From NCBI RefSeq assembly GCF_000485595.1, contig NW_014577140.1, forward strand, positions 52,335-94,228: 41,894 nucleotides of DNA. Reading direction: 5' to 3'. This stretch comes from Priapulus caudatus. Taxonomy: Eukaryota; Priapulida; Priapulimorpha; Priapulimorphida; Priapulidae. A program made the translations under genes and the position numbers. Positions 1 to 10,436 of this stretch are shown one piece after another; within the stretch, counting starts at the first letter, position 1, and each line of letters opens with the position of its first letter. The notes beneath the pieces were generated by a model, which was given only the letters and a program-made list of their open reading frames with translations, had not been told where the DNA came from and made no database searches.

Positions 1-190
<190 letters not shown>

Positions 191-665
191 CGTGCGCCCG
201 CGCCTAACCAAATTTCCCGTGGGCAACTGCTCATATGTGCACGAGGTTTTAAGAAAAAAATACTTGGCAACGTAGTGCGAAAATTGCTGCATTGAAGCCT
301 TGAAGTGCGTGCAAAGAGGCAAACTAGGTCGCGGTTAGCACTTAGAATGTAATTGGCGGCAAATGGAGGACCGGGGCTCGTCAGAAGGATTTGCACGTCT
401 ACGAAACGAACGTGGCCGAGTGATAATGCACGAACAGCTGGCCCGACTTATATACTGACATTAATATTTGTTAGTGCACGCGGGAGCAGATTGCACCCGT
501 TATTTGTATACCTACTACACACTCACGTGTGTGTATGTATTCATGCGTATTATGTGCGTGCATGTAAATATTATGTCCAATGAAAATGAGGTCAGCATCT
601 GTTTTTCTGTGTGCGTGCACAGTTTGTTCGCATAAATAGTTTTACTGCGAGTTTAGACATAATTT
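191..665. other. Unannotated single-copy-looking sequence
   Basis: No recognised gene, RNA or repeat. One 76-codon frame runs from 353 to 583 on the plus strand, but its product has no recognisable motif and its end lies in GT-rich DNA (about 515-565), so I do not call it coding. Confidence 0.5.
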
Positions 666-847
666 GGGCGCCCATTTTCATAAACAAACTTTGTCTTAAC
701 ATTAATCTTATAATTAACCTTTTCTCGTAGACAGACCTGACCTATATACACTGCGTTTGAGAAACTCGTAACAATGCCATGTTTCTGTCAACGGTCTATT
801 AGAAAAAAGTTAATGTTAAGACTAGTGTTAAGACAAATTCTGGGCCC
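666..847. mobile_element. Imperfect inverted repeat, MITE-like element
   Basis: The arms at 690-732 and 794-837 are reverse complements at roughly 80 percent by eye. Both begin with the same 11 bases (TTTGTCTTAAC on the left, its complement on the right). GC-rich ends flank the arms (GGGCGCCC at 666-673 and GGGCCC at 842-847). No transposase is present, so if this is an element it is non-autonomous. A target-site duplication could not be defined. Confidence 0.5.
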
Positions 848-2267
848 TGATGTCTACCGTATTACAATATATGAATGTCGCAGCGATTCTACAGTAAGCA
901 ACTGCGGTTAGGAGAGCCACCTAGCGGACTCTAAAATCATGTTCTATAGAAATGCATCCCATTTTATAGCAATATTATAGCAAGAATGTGTAAGCAAACA
1001 AGTGAAGGAATCCTCTAAAAGCATGCGGATGCATACATTTCTGCCTTTATTTCTACAACAGTCGAAAAGAATAATGGGCAGAGAACCGAGCAACTGTCCA
1101 GGTTCTCTCTATTATTCACGATACACACGCACGCGCACATGTACTCACTTACACAAAATGTCACAGAAGGGCGTGCGCGTTTGCGCGCGCGTGCGTGCGT
1201 CTTTACGTGTTATGTGAGATATTTTTGCTTTATCCACTTTTTATATTATTATGTTCTCGTGGCTCTTTTGATATAATACTTATACCGTGATAGCACTCAG
1301 CGTATCAATGTAGTATAACGTTGGCATTTAAAGATGAATGACTTTTAGCAACTGACTTAATTCTACGTGGATATTTTATGAACGCAATGGCAATCATTTA
1401 CTATAATTACATGCCTGCTCAGGTCAAATATCAGCATAATTAACGTCGTTATCTCTTTATGGTATATTATGTATTTGATTTATATTCAAACGTGGCTAAG
1501 TTAAATTTTAAAATCACACTCTGAAAATTGCTGTCTGCTTGCTTAAGCTCGCTCTGTGTTAAATGCCTACATAATTATAAGCCCATTACAATCAAGGTTT
1601 AGGTGTTTTAAAGAAGCGCGTGTATTGGCCGCTAGCTGGTGATAGCCTCGAAGTATTAATTGCTGAATGCAAGCGAAACACCAGATATCTAGCGTTACTA
1701 AAAATCTGCATAGTTTAATCTATGGATAACTACATAACTCTGGTTCTACATTGTCATTGAGCTATCACAACTGCTGCCTCATAATCATCCATGTGTATCC
1801 ACTTATTATACTGCGTTTGAGATTTCTATGACTTGCTCCATTTTAATAAATATTAAAATGTCGAATTTAATACCCGCACATAATGTTGGAACCCCACCAG
1901 TTGTTACATGCACCTAACTAGTTAGTGACACACATAATCCATTCTCTTAATTCTCTAGTTTCATCAACATAGTGTCAGTAACAATTAGTAGCAAATATAT
2001 ATGCGAGCGCTTTCGTCACTGCATAAGCACTTATATTAAGTAGAATCTTATAAAATAAAGTCGTTAGAGTAAACGCGGTTTTAAATGACAAAGTGCACTG
2101 CGCATGTGCTTTGAATTCGTCTCTCAGTATTTGAGAATATAAACCCAGCAATACACAAGTAACGTCAACGAAAACAAAAATACTTTTTTGTTGTTTTAGA
2201 GGCACATACATAGGACGGAATAATATGCACTAATTAACCTGTAATTAAACTGAATGTCGTCGGTCAA
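848..2267. other. AT-rich non-coding stretch
   Basis: No recognised gene. A short alternating GTGC/GCGC patch lies at 1170-1202. The frames at 1002-1217 (plus) and 1975-2211 (minus) give proteins without recognisable features. The string CTGCGTTTGAGA occurs here near 1811 and also inside the 666-847 element near 751, hinting at a decayed relative of that element. Confidence 0.5.
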
Positions 2268-2675
2268 GCTAAGACCGGCGCACACGTGAGTAATTTTACT
2301 CAAGTAAAATGATTCATGCTTCAAAATACTCACGCGAAATATTTTCAGCGTTCGCCGCACTCGTGAGTAAAATTACTTAATGTATAAGTGGTAATGCAGA
2401 TCACGTGACTGTGCGCAGTCAATACTGGGCGCAGTCATCTTTAAAATGATTTAAACGCGTGCGCTGTGAGTACCAGTGTTGAGTAAATTTACGCAGCTAG
2501 CGAGCACACGTTGAGTATTTTAACGCATGAGGAAAAAATTATCAAACATGTTTGATATTGAGTTTCCTGATGCATGCGTCAAAAAATTCAACGAAAATCC
2601 GGCGCACACGTCAGTATTTTGACGCATGCATCATTTTACTTGAGTAAAATTACTCACGTGTGCGCCGGGCTTAGC
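2268..2675. mobile_element. MITE with 63-bp terminal inverted repeats
   Basis: The termini 2268-2330 and 2613-2675 are reverse complements with three mismatches in 63 bp. Each end carries the motif CCGGCGCACACGTGAGTA. The 408-bp element has no coding capacity. Its interior contains further diverged copies of the same GTGAGTAAAATTAC motif (near 2364, 2467 and 2508). The right end folds on itself because an extra direct copy of the terminus starts at 2599. These nested copies are typical of foldback or MITE elements mobilised in trans by a cut-and-paste transposase. The superfamily is not determined and no clear target duplication was found. Confidence 0.8.
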
Positions 2676-3066
2676 ATCCACATTGTAATCAAACGCGATG
2701 CACGCCAGCACGGTGCCTTTGATGGCGAGGCGTCAGTCACTATAACAAGCTGCTGCCAATGAGCTGTCGCAATTTCTGAGCTGCGTCATTCACATCTGCA
2801 GACTTGCGCTTTACCTTTGGGTTTTCTAGCTGATTGTGCAAAATCACAGCCCAATTTAAAACCTCCACTATCCTCAACTTACATTTCTACACATACAGCA
2901 CTACATGCATTGATGCGATAGATATACAGAAATGCTGCTTAGAGAGGTTCCCTCGTTAGAGAGGAAATTAAGTGACCCTAGAATAGCGTGAAGCCATTAT
3001 GAATAGATTTCATAATAACTTGTGTTTAACTCATTGTACGCATCGTGAATAAGCTGACTTATCATA
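2676..3066. other. Spacer between two MITE-like elements
   Basis: No recognised coding, RNA or repeat feature in this 390-bp stretch. Confidence 0.5.
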
Positions 3067-3500
3067 AGCCTCGTCTACACGATGACGCTTAACTCGAGTT
3101 AGCGAATAGTACATAACTCCACGATAGGCGGCAACACTAGTACGATGTACGTACACACGCACGCACGCACGTGTACTTGCACACGCACGCACACACTCAT
3201 GCACGCACGTGTACGTGCACACGCACGCACGCACGTCTACGTGCACATTCATGCACGCACGCACGCACGCACACACGCACGCACGTTTACATACACACGC
3301 ACGCACGCACGCACGTATACGTGCACACGCATGCACACACGCACGCACGTTTACATACACACGCACGCACGCATGCATAATAAATCGGTAATAATCGCTA
3401 TCGGGTGTTTTCGTGTAGACGCTACATAATCGCTAACTTGAGTTAACGCTTAACTCGAGTTAGCTTAACTCAAGTTAAGCGTCGTCGTGTAGACGAGGCT
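3067..3500. mobile_element. MITE with 35-bp terminal inverted repeats enclosing an ACGC array
   Basis: The termini 3067-3101 and 3466-3500 are reverse complements with two mismatches in 35 bp; the outer end reads AGCCTCGTCTACACGA. The trinucleotide ATA flanks both outer edges (3064-3066 and 3501-3503), a possible 3-bp target-site duplication. Further subterminal repeats of AACTCGAGTTAGC type lie at 3433-3470. The centre is occupied by an ACGC microsatellite. No transposase frame exists, so this is a non-autonomous element or a decayed one. Confidence 0.75.
3141..3377. repeat. ACGC/ACAC microsatellite inside the 3067-3500 element
   Basis: Short ACGC and ACAC units are interrupted regularly by GTGTACGTGC-like blocks. 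One longer block including ACGTTTACATACACACGC occurs twice (near 3284 and 3348), so a higher-order period is superimposed. Overlapping long frames on both strands here are only repeat translations (Thr-His-Ala-Arg, Val-Cys-Ala). Confidence 0.95.
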
Positions 3501-4294
3501 ATAGTCTCATTCCTGGCTAGCAGGTAATAGACCTAACGTACACGTTAGGGTTCCACTGCGTAGAGACGAACCAAGCTTATTGATTTATTCATGGAAGTAT
3601 AATAAATGCATTAATGCTGTGGTAAAGCGTACATAGGCAACCGACGGTGATGGTGGCATTGGACGTCCGTTGTGCGCAAGGACGCGTCGGATAAATAGAT
3701 AGACAATTGATCATCGTGGGAAGGGTAGACGGTACGCCAGACAGTTCAGACAGGCTTTCGGTTGCATCAAGTGTTCATCAAGTGCTACATAAGCACGTTG
3801 ACAAGAATAACAGCGGGGTCATCTTGATCACCATATGTGGCTACAGAGACTTGGCCATTTTTGTTTAAATATTACACACAAAAATGAAGACCCTCATGTA
3901 ACACCAATAATTGTGCTGTTATTTTATTGTATGATATGTGGTGGTTTGTGTGTGTAGGCTAAAGCCATTTGAATCCATTCCGGTTGGAATAGAATGCGTA
4001 AAGTACTAACTTATTGGGTATATTAACTCATATCTGTATGTTAGCATTCAGCATTCGCTGGCGTGCGTGACAGCCTAGCCACCACCGATATGTCGGCAGA
4101 AATCGATGCGTATGCTTATTACCCTCATTCCAGTTCTAGCGAAGTTATTGTCTAGTCGGCGGGTCTCACGCTGACTGCCCTAGCTGTCATCTCTACGAAG
4201 GCATTTAGTTGCCAGACACACAGCGACATTGCGTGTGCCGTCCTATACGCCGACCGCGCCGTATTCTCGTCGACTACGAAATTACGTTGTCCTT
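3501..4294. other. Unannotated stretch
   Basis: No recognised feature. Base composition shifts from AT-rich to more GC-rich toward 4050. No frame with recognisable protein similarity was seen. Confidence 0.45.
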
Positions 4295-4354
4295 ATCATG
4301 CCGAGCACATGCAGGCAACGACGCATCATGCCGAGCACATGCAGGCAACGACGC
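4295..4354. repeat. Perfect 30-bp tandem duplication
   Basis: The block 4295-4324 is repeated exactly at 4325-4354; the unit contains ATGCCGAGCACATGCAGG. Because 30 is a multiple of three, the frame 4229-4417 stays open and repeats a ten-residue block with the motif MPSTCRQRR. The encoded 62-residue product is not recognised, so I treat the repeat as DNA structure and not as evidence of coding. Confidence 0.9.
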
Positions 4355-5341
4355 CACGTAATGACGGCACGCGAATATAGAAAGATACAGCCACCGATCG
4401 TGCGAGCCGCCGCGTAGTGGATTTGCTGGGAACGACGCGAGGAGATTGCTTGTTGTGTGTGCGCGGCACAAGTTATCCTTCATCCAGAGTCATTCATGCG
4501 TATCGTTTGCCGGCGGCTTCCCCCGCAGAGAGACGGATGTTCCTGCAAGCGTGCGTTGATTGAAGTGCAATAAACGCGAATACGTCTGTATCAGCGGAGA
4601 GTTAACGTGTGCCGATGTGGATTGTTGTTGAACTCGCCTAGACTGACACCACGCGCCTTGAGAGCGCTGTCATGGGGATATTTGAGTTCAGTTTAGGCCC
4701 CGTCTAGAGTCTTGAAATGGTTGGTAAATGCCACCTAGCGGTGCAGTATATCCCTGCGCAGACGGATGCACCAAAAACGTAAGCAGCGGAAACGAATGTG
4801 GCCAAACAGAGCGCAGTGCGACTATGCATCGATAGAGATATGTCGCCGTGTTGTATGCCTTCAGCCGCCACGACACACCCGCACAGCGCTGCCTACAGTA
4901 TAGATGTGTCAATAATGTCTTTTGCTCCCTCCCGGCGCATAATTCATATAATGTCATATTCGCCTCGCGTTTGATTTCCCGTAATAGACATGCATAGCCC
5001 GTCTACTAATTCTGTCTCGCTCGTCGAGGCGGTTTATTGCGGCGAGTCGGCGACCGTACCTCAATTCTGTGTGCGATCTCCCCAAATAGATATGTCGAAG
5101 CACACCGTGTATATAGTCCCTATGCTAATATTGCTTCTAAGTTCATGACAAGCACAAAACAATGCGAATGCAAGCATTGGCGAGTAATGCAATTCTGCCC
5201 GGCGGCACAATGTTTTTGACGGCAGACCGCGCTGTGCCCTAGAGGGTGTTTTGACAGCGTCTGCTGCTATGTGTTCGATTTACGTATCTTTGTGCATGTA
5301 CCCTTATAATTTTGCAGTGAGTCGCACACGATGTCACGTTG
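4355..5341. other. GC-richer stretch with unrecognised short frames
   Basis: The block is richer in G+C and CG dinucleotides than its flanks. Open frames at 4274-4483 (minus), 4688-4957 (minus) and 5037-5219 (plus) show no recognisable domains. An AATAAA signal occurs at 4570-4575. It could be the decayed interior of a retroelement upstream of the LTR-like block at 5342, but no gag or pol motif was recognised. Confidence 0.4.
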
Positions 5342-5475
5342 GTTGACATTTTAGGGGGAATATATTGACGTGATACTTTCCCGTTACCTTATACTCTATA
5401 AAAGCCTTCCCTTGTCAAGTAGAATGACACCGTCGGTGCTCACTTCTCCCTCTACTGCGTTCATATAATAAAAAC
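5342..5475 (+). promoter_or_regulatory. LTR-like block: purine tract, TATA box, poly(A) signal
   Basis: In order, the plus strand shows a short purine run (AGGGGGAA, 5353-5360), a TATAAA box (5397-5402), initiator-like TCAAGT and TCACTT sites downstream, and an AATAAA signal (5467-5472). TATA and poly(A) signals about 70 bp apart are characteristic of the U3-R part of a retrotransposon LTR. No second LTR, primer-binding site or pol gene was seen, so a solo or decayed LTR is inference; an ordinary promoter-like coincidence is possible. Confidence 0.3.
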
Positions 5476-5713
5476 TCATACGCAATAATTATTATTAAAT
5501 TTTTAAGATTTTAAAAATTTGGATTGATAACGACTAAATACAATAAAAAATATTATTCACTTAAGAGTTAAGCTCAAAAAATGTACGATCCCATGGAATG
5601 CACGACGACACCAGTTTGCGATAAAACCATTTGCGCCATGTAATTACGTGACAGATTAATTTTTAATAATAAAATTCGTACAGACGTAGAAATACATGGC
5701 TGATACATATCTT

Positions 5714-5715
<2 letters not shown>
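5476..5715. other. AT-rich spacer
   Basis: An AT-rich stretch containing a short AAATTTTTAAGATTTTAAAA near-palindrome (about 5498-5520). Nothing else was recognised. Confidence 0.5.
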
Positions 5716-5789
<74 letters not shown>

Positions 5790-5813
5790 ATGCTCTCTCT
5801 CTATCTCTTTATA

Positions 5814-5844
<31 letters not shown>

Positions 5845-5972
5845 GATTATATATATACATATATATATATAGATATATATATGTATGTATATTTATTTAT
5901 TTATATATATATATAGATAGATAGATATATAATTATATAGATAGTTAGGTAGATAGATAGATAGATAGAAAG

Positions 5973-6007
<35 letters not shown>

Positions 6008-6180
6008 AAAAAAAAGAAGATAGATAGATGGATAGATAGATAGATAAATAAATAGATAGATAGATAGATATATAGATATATAGATAGTTAGGTAGATAAA
6101 CAGATAGATAGATAAATAGATAGATAGATATAGATAAACGGATGGATAGATGGGTAGATAGATAGATATAGATATTTAAT
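5716..6180. repeat. TC, AT and GATA microsatellite complex
   Basis: A near-pure TC run (5716-5788) is followed by AT repeats (about 5811-5930) and then interrupted GATA/TAGA units to about 6175. The run continues almost directly into the next compound repeat at 6184. Confidence 0.97.
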
Positions 6181-6183
6181 TAT

Positions 6184-6414
<231 letters not shown>

Positions 6415-7998
6415 CCTGTTCCTCGCTCGGCATTGTCCCTGTCTATGACACCAAGAAAGGGATATATATATATATACCTCCAGCCCATCAAAAGCCGGCG
6501 CTTCGTAATTAAACAAGCCGCAAACTTTTTAATAATTCAGTGTCTGCCTTTACTCGACCCTTCTGACTCGTAAGCTGCCACGCTGCTAATGGAAGCACAC
6601 GTCTCTTGCGAGAGAGGAGCTAGAACGTCAGTGCGCTCGGGTGATGAGAGGCGCCGTGCGCTCATTTCATGCCGCCGTCCCTCAGAAATATCTTACACGT
6701 TCCCGCGTGAAACTTTCCGATAAATTTCCGGCAGCTCGCTCTCGCGCGCGCGCGCGCGGTGGAAACACGGCGGAGTACAAATTTCGCTGTATGTGGCCGA
6801 GAATGAAATCCATAGCAGCTGTCGTCACCTCGTGTGCGACGTCTTTGTCGCCAGGGTCGTTATCCCCGACGACGAACTCTGGGTTTCGCGCCCCGAACGT
6901 GAGGAACGTAAGACCGGCAGCGTTTAGCAGCACAATAGAGTGCTGCTATCACGCCCGGTCGCACATGCTGCCCTCGTACGTGACAGGCGTAGAGAGAGAC
7001 TGACGTCGATGAGTAGAGGGGAAGCCGATGCGCTCTTCGTTCACACATGATGCGTGCGCAAGGTTTTTTTTAACTCGGCGCGCGGTAATGAAGAGGCCAA
7101 ATATGAGATATTTTATATTTGATACTAGCCCGACCAGGCTGTGCGACGGATTGTCTATACATATTCTAACCCTAGCAATACCGTTTCTTGGAGCTAATTT
7201 GATACGAGTCATTATATATTTTGTGCGAAATCGGATTCCTCTCATTAAAAAGTTCTTTATTCGCGCAAGTTTTGCACCGGCAGCATTTCTCTGCGGCTAT
7301 ATCGCATTTAACGTAATGTCAGCGCCTCGGAGATCCATCAACGTGTCACCGCAACCAATTAGCATTAATAGCGCATAAATTCATTGACATGGCATGCGTG
7401 CAGCTGGTGCGATTATACATGTGCGCTTGTATTTCCATATGTGCAGGCAATCGCCCTCTTAATGGTCATGCGACCGAGGGCCGTCGTTTGGATATGGTCT
7501 ATTCCGCTAGCTGGCACATTAAATTTCTCGCCCGGGCACGTACTGCCCCGGCAACGACCAACGCTTAAATGAAGCCATTTCAACTAAGGTAACCCCATTT
7601 TTGCGCACGCCTTTGTGTGTGATATTTTCTATCATTGTTTACGACGATATATATATATTATCCGCAGTCAAATTTCGGAGAATGTTATGTGTAAAAAAGG
7701 TAACAATGACGTGTATTGGTAGTATTTGGTAAGCCGATGGTTACTCAAGTGCGATCGAGTTTGTCCTAACGTCATGCAAATATTCTGTACAATAGCACAC
7801 AGCCGATTAGTGCCCGAGACGAGCACGTGTTAATGCAGCCAGGTTCTGCTTTGCCAATTTCTGCAAAATTTCGCGTTTATCTTCTCAACTTGCTCTCCGC
7901 CGTCCTCCTATTTTTATTGTTATATTTCCAAGCTGTATTCATTCGTGGCCATAATTATGTCTCTTTCCGCATCTCTTCTCTTCCCAGATATCGCCTGA
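6415..7998. other. Mixed-composition stretch with several unrecognised open frames
   Basis: Overlapping frames occur on both strands: 6641-7003 plus, 6682-6933 minus, 6949-7245 minus and 7028-7378 plus. The last would give a 116-residue protein with a hydrophobic stretch near residues 45-65. None shows a domain I recognise, and dense overlap on both strands argues for chance openness in CG-rich DNA. An alternating GC run lies at 6741-6758. A unique exon cannot be excluded without homology search. Confidence 0.4.
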
Positions 7999-8148
7999 CT
8001 TCTCTCTCTCTCTCTCTCGCTCTCTCGTTCTCTCGTTCTCTCGCGCGCGCTTTCTCTCTCTCTCTCTCTCTCTCTTCTCTTTCTCTCTCTCTCTCTCGCA
8101 TCTCTCTCTCTCTCTCTCTCATACACTCCCTCTCTCTTTCTCTTTCTT
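7999..8148. repeat. TC microsatellite with CGCG interruptions
   Basis: Long TC runs are interrupted by short CG-rich patches (GCGCGCGC near 8044). The Ser-Leu frame 7827-8171 (plus) and the Arg-Glu frame 7920-8126 (minus) that run through it are repeat artefacts. Confidence 0.95.
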
Positions 8149-8590
8149 TTCTGTTCTCATCGGTATTTTAAAAGCATAGCTAGGTAGAGTCGGTGCAGCT
8201 ACAGATTATTTGCAGCAATCAATGCTGCTTTACATGCAGTAGGCACACCGTAATTGATCATAGTAGCGTGTTACACGGGAAGCGATTTTCCAATTCTGCA
8301 ATACACCCGATTATTTATTATTGCGGTAATCATGCAACGAGGCATATTTGTTACAACGCAAACTATGGCCTGCCACGTGGTGTCATTTCTAATCGAAGGG
8401 GACACGGGAAGGCAGGAAAGGATATAGTTGCAAACACAAGCAGTATATGGTCGCGAGAAGAATGAAGATTGGGGGATCAGAAAGATGGGTCATTACGAGT
8501 ACACTGCACTAATCAGAACTGCAGATGAATGAGAAAGCAGTGTTTATTATAAGAGAATGTGTGTGCTTGGTGACGTCAACGTGGAAAACC
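8149..8590. other. Unannotated stretch
   Basis: No recognised feature. A 90-codon frame at 8193-8465 (plus) has no recognisable motif. Confidence 0.45.
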
Positions 8591-8712
8591 GACAGACAGA
8601 CAGATAGATAGAAGGACGGACGGACGGACGGACGGACGGACGGACAAACGGGCGGGCGGGCAGACAGACAGATAGACAGACAGGCAGGCAGGCATACAGA
8701 CAGACCGACGCA
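8591..8712. repeat. GACA, GACG and GGCA tetranucleotide repeat
   Basis: Blocks of GACA, GATA, GACG, GGCG and GGCA units follow one another. The minus-strand frames across it read as Ser-Val-Cys-Leu type repeats and are not considered genes. Confidence 0.95.
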
Positions 8713-9384
8713 AGCGACCATACAGCTCACACACGCATAGAGACAAATCCGCGCGCATGCGCGAACGCATAACAAAATCTGGCTTACGAACACGGTTCAG
8801 CATAAAAAAAGAGAACAGGAATGATAGGAAAAACAACAATTACATGGCGTTATGCACTACGCATTTCACACTCTGAAAAAAAAACCAAAAAAGTGAGTCA
8901 GTACATCCTTACATTGAACACTCTAGCCTGGTTATAGACTAATAGCATATTGCATGGTAAGAAGCGCCATGCCCTGTTTCAAGCAGTTTGCGTAAAATCG
9001 AGGAAATTGGAAAAGAAAACGTAACTTGTTTTACTGGGATTCCGTCATTACTAAGCGAATATCCGGTGCAATGTAGTCTCGGTAAAACGCAAGCTGCGGA
9101 TTGCGAGCATAGACCGCTCTCACGGACAAATATTGAACCGACGTATAGTCGCAATTATGTTTCTAGGTAGTGCGCTGCGGCATCGCATCACCCTTTGTGA
9201 AAGCGTTTAAATATAGTATTACGGACCGGCGCAATGGCTTCAACGATTTTAGATGTAACCATGGCAACATGAATTGCATTTAAGGCGTTGATATAACTTG
9301 CACATATATGTAAAGCTTACTACGACGGTCGATTAGGATTTGTAAACAGCATTGATTTTGTAAAGTTCGCATTATATTTATATG
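8713..9384. other. Unannotated stretch
   Basis: No recognised gene. A short poly-A patch follows CACACTCTG at 8868-8876. Opposed frames at 8939-9154 (minus) and 8988-9170 (plus) are short and unrecognised. Confidence 0.45.
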
Positions 9385-9520
9385 TTAATGCCTGTTGTTG
9401 CGGGCACTATGCTCTCATAGTGTTGCTGAGGGAAGGTATAGTGCCCGAGCGGTAGCGAGGGAACTATTCCTTCCCAAAGCAACACTATGAGAGCATAGTG
9501 CCCCCAACAACAGGCATTAA
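9385..9520. mobile_element. Long nested hairpin bounded by TTAA
   Basis: The arms 9385-9427 and 9478-9520 are reverse complements with one mismatch in 43 bp. Inside, a second imperfect arm pair (GGGAAGG near 9430 and CCTTCCC near 9470) continues the fold, so most of the 136 bp can pair. TTAA occupies both outer edges (9385-9388 and 9517-9520), which fits either a TTAA target duplication, as used by piggyBac-type elements, or simply the end of the symmetric arms. The motif GGGCACTAT in the arms recurs in the palindrome at 9762-9791. Confidence 0.75.
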
Positions 9521-9524
9521 TGTT

Positions 9525-9853
9525 TTTAGTGCATCACATGACTTTGCAATCTACTCGGCAAATGTGAAGTGAATAAAAAAATCTAGAGCGCTCCATGTGG
9601 TTGTCGTCTGACTGATAACAATGCTGGTCTCGCCACCTGTCGATGACTCAGGAAAACTGCTACAGATAGGAAACATTTAATTCGAATTTTGAAATTTAAT
9701 TTGAACAATGCAAATAACAATGCATAAATGCAATAACATGAATAACAATGCGTCGCGCAAGCAATAGTGCCCGCTCAGGCGGGCACTATTGTTTCATAGT
9801 ACCTGCGACGTTATCCAATAGAATTTCAACGATTTATCACGTGATGCACTAAA
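9525..9853. mobile_element. Second MITE-like element, 17-bp inverted ends, internal perfect palindrome
   Basis: The ends 9525-9541 and 9837-9853 are reverse complements with one mismatch in 17 bp (motif TTTAGTGCATCAC). Inside, 9762-9774 and 9779-9791 form a perfect 13-bp stem around a TCAG loop with the core GGGCACTATTG. It lies directly beside the 9385-9520 hairpin and shares its GGGCACTAT motif, so the two may be one compound element of about 470 bp. It has no coding capacity. Confidence 0.6.
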
Positions 9854-10436
9854 TATATATAATTCTCTTTTAGTTAGTCTAGCGAAGTCCTTTAGATTTA
9901 GCGAGACATTAGTGAGTATCTAAAAGATAACACATGCAGTGTGTTTGCTTGTCGAAATTTCTATTGCCTTCATTGCATACGCAGTCAGCGTGAAGAATTA
10001 CATGGCGGGGAATTACATCTACGTCTAACATCATTCGTGGAGCGCGTGCATATTTATGAGGAACCGTCTAGCGGCTAATCTAGAGTTATGTATTGTTAAT
10101 AAATCCACTTAGCGATACGGAATGAAATCCATATATTATATATATAATTCTCTTTTAGCTAGTCTAGCGAAGTCCTTTAGATTTAGCGAGCCATTAGTAA
10201 GTATCTAAAAGATAACACATGCAGTGTGTTTGCTTGTCGAAATTTGCTTGTCGAAATTTCTATTGCCTTCAGTGCATACGCAGTCAGCGTGTAGAATTAC
10301 ATGGCGGGGAATTACATCTACGTCTAACATCATTCGTGGAGCGCGTGCATATTTATGAGGAACCGTCTAGCGGCTAATCTACAGTTATGTATTGTTAATA
10401 AATCCACTTAGCGATACGGAATGAAATCCATGTTCA
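9853..10436. repeat. Recent tandem duplication, unit about 285 bp
   Basis: Copy one (9853-10137) and copy two (10138-10436) align end to end with only about six substitutions by eye. Copy two carries a 14-bp internal duplication (GCTTGTCGAAATTT). Each copy starts in a TATATATAATTCTC string next to the end of the 9525-9853 element. No coding frame or RNA gene is recognised in the unit. Confidence 0.92.

Noticed and set aside
3031-3429. Four overlapping frames of 60-115 codons
   Set aside because: All are translations of the ACGC/ACAC array on both strands.
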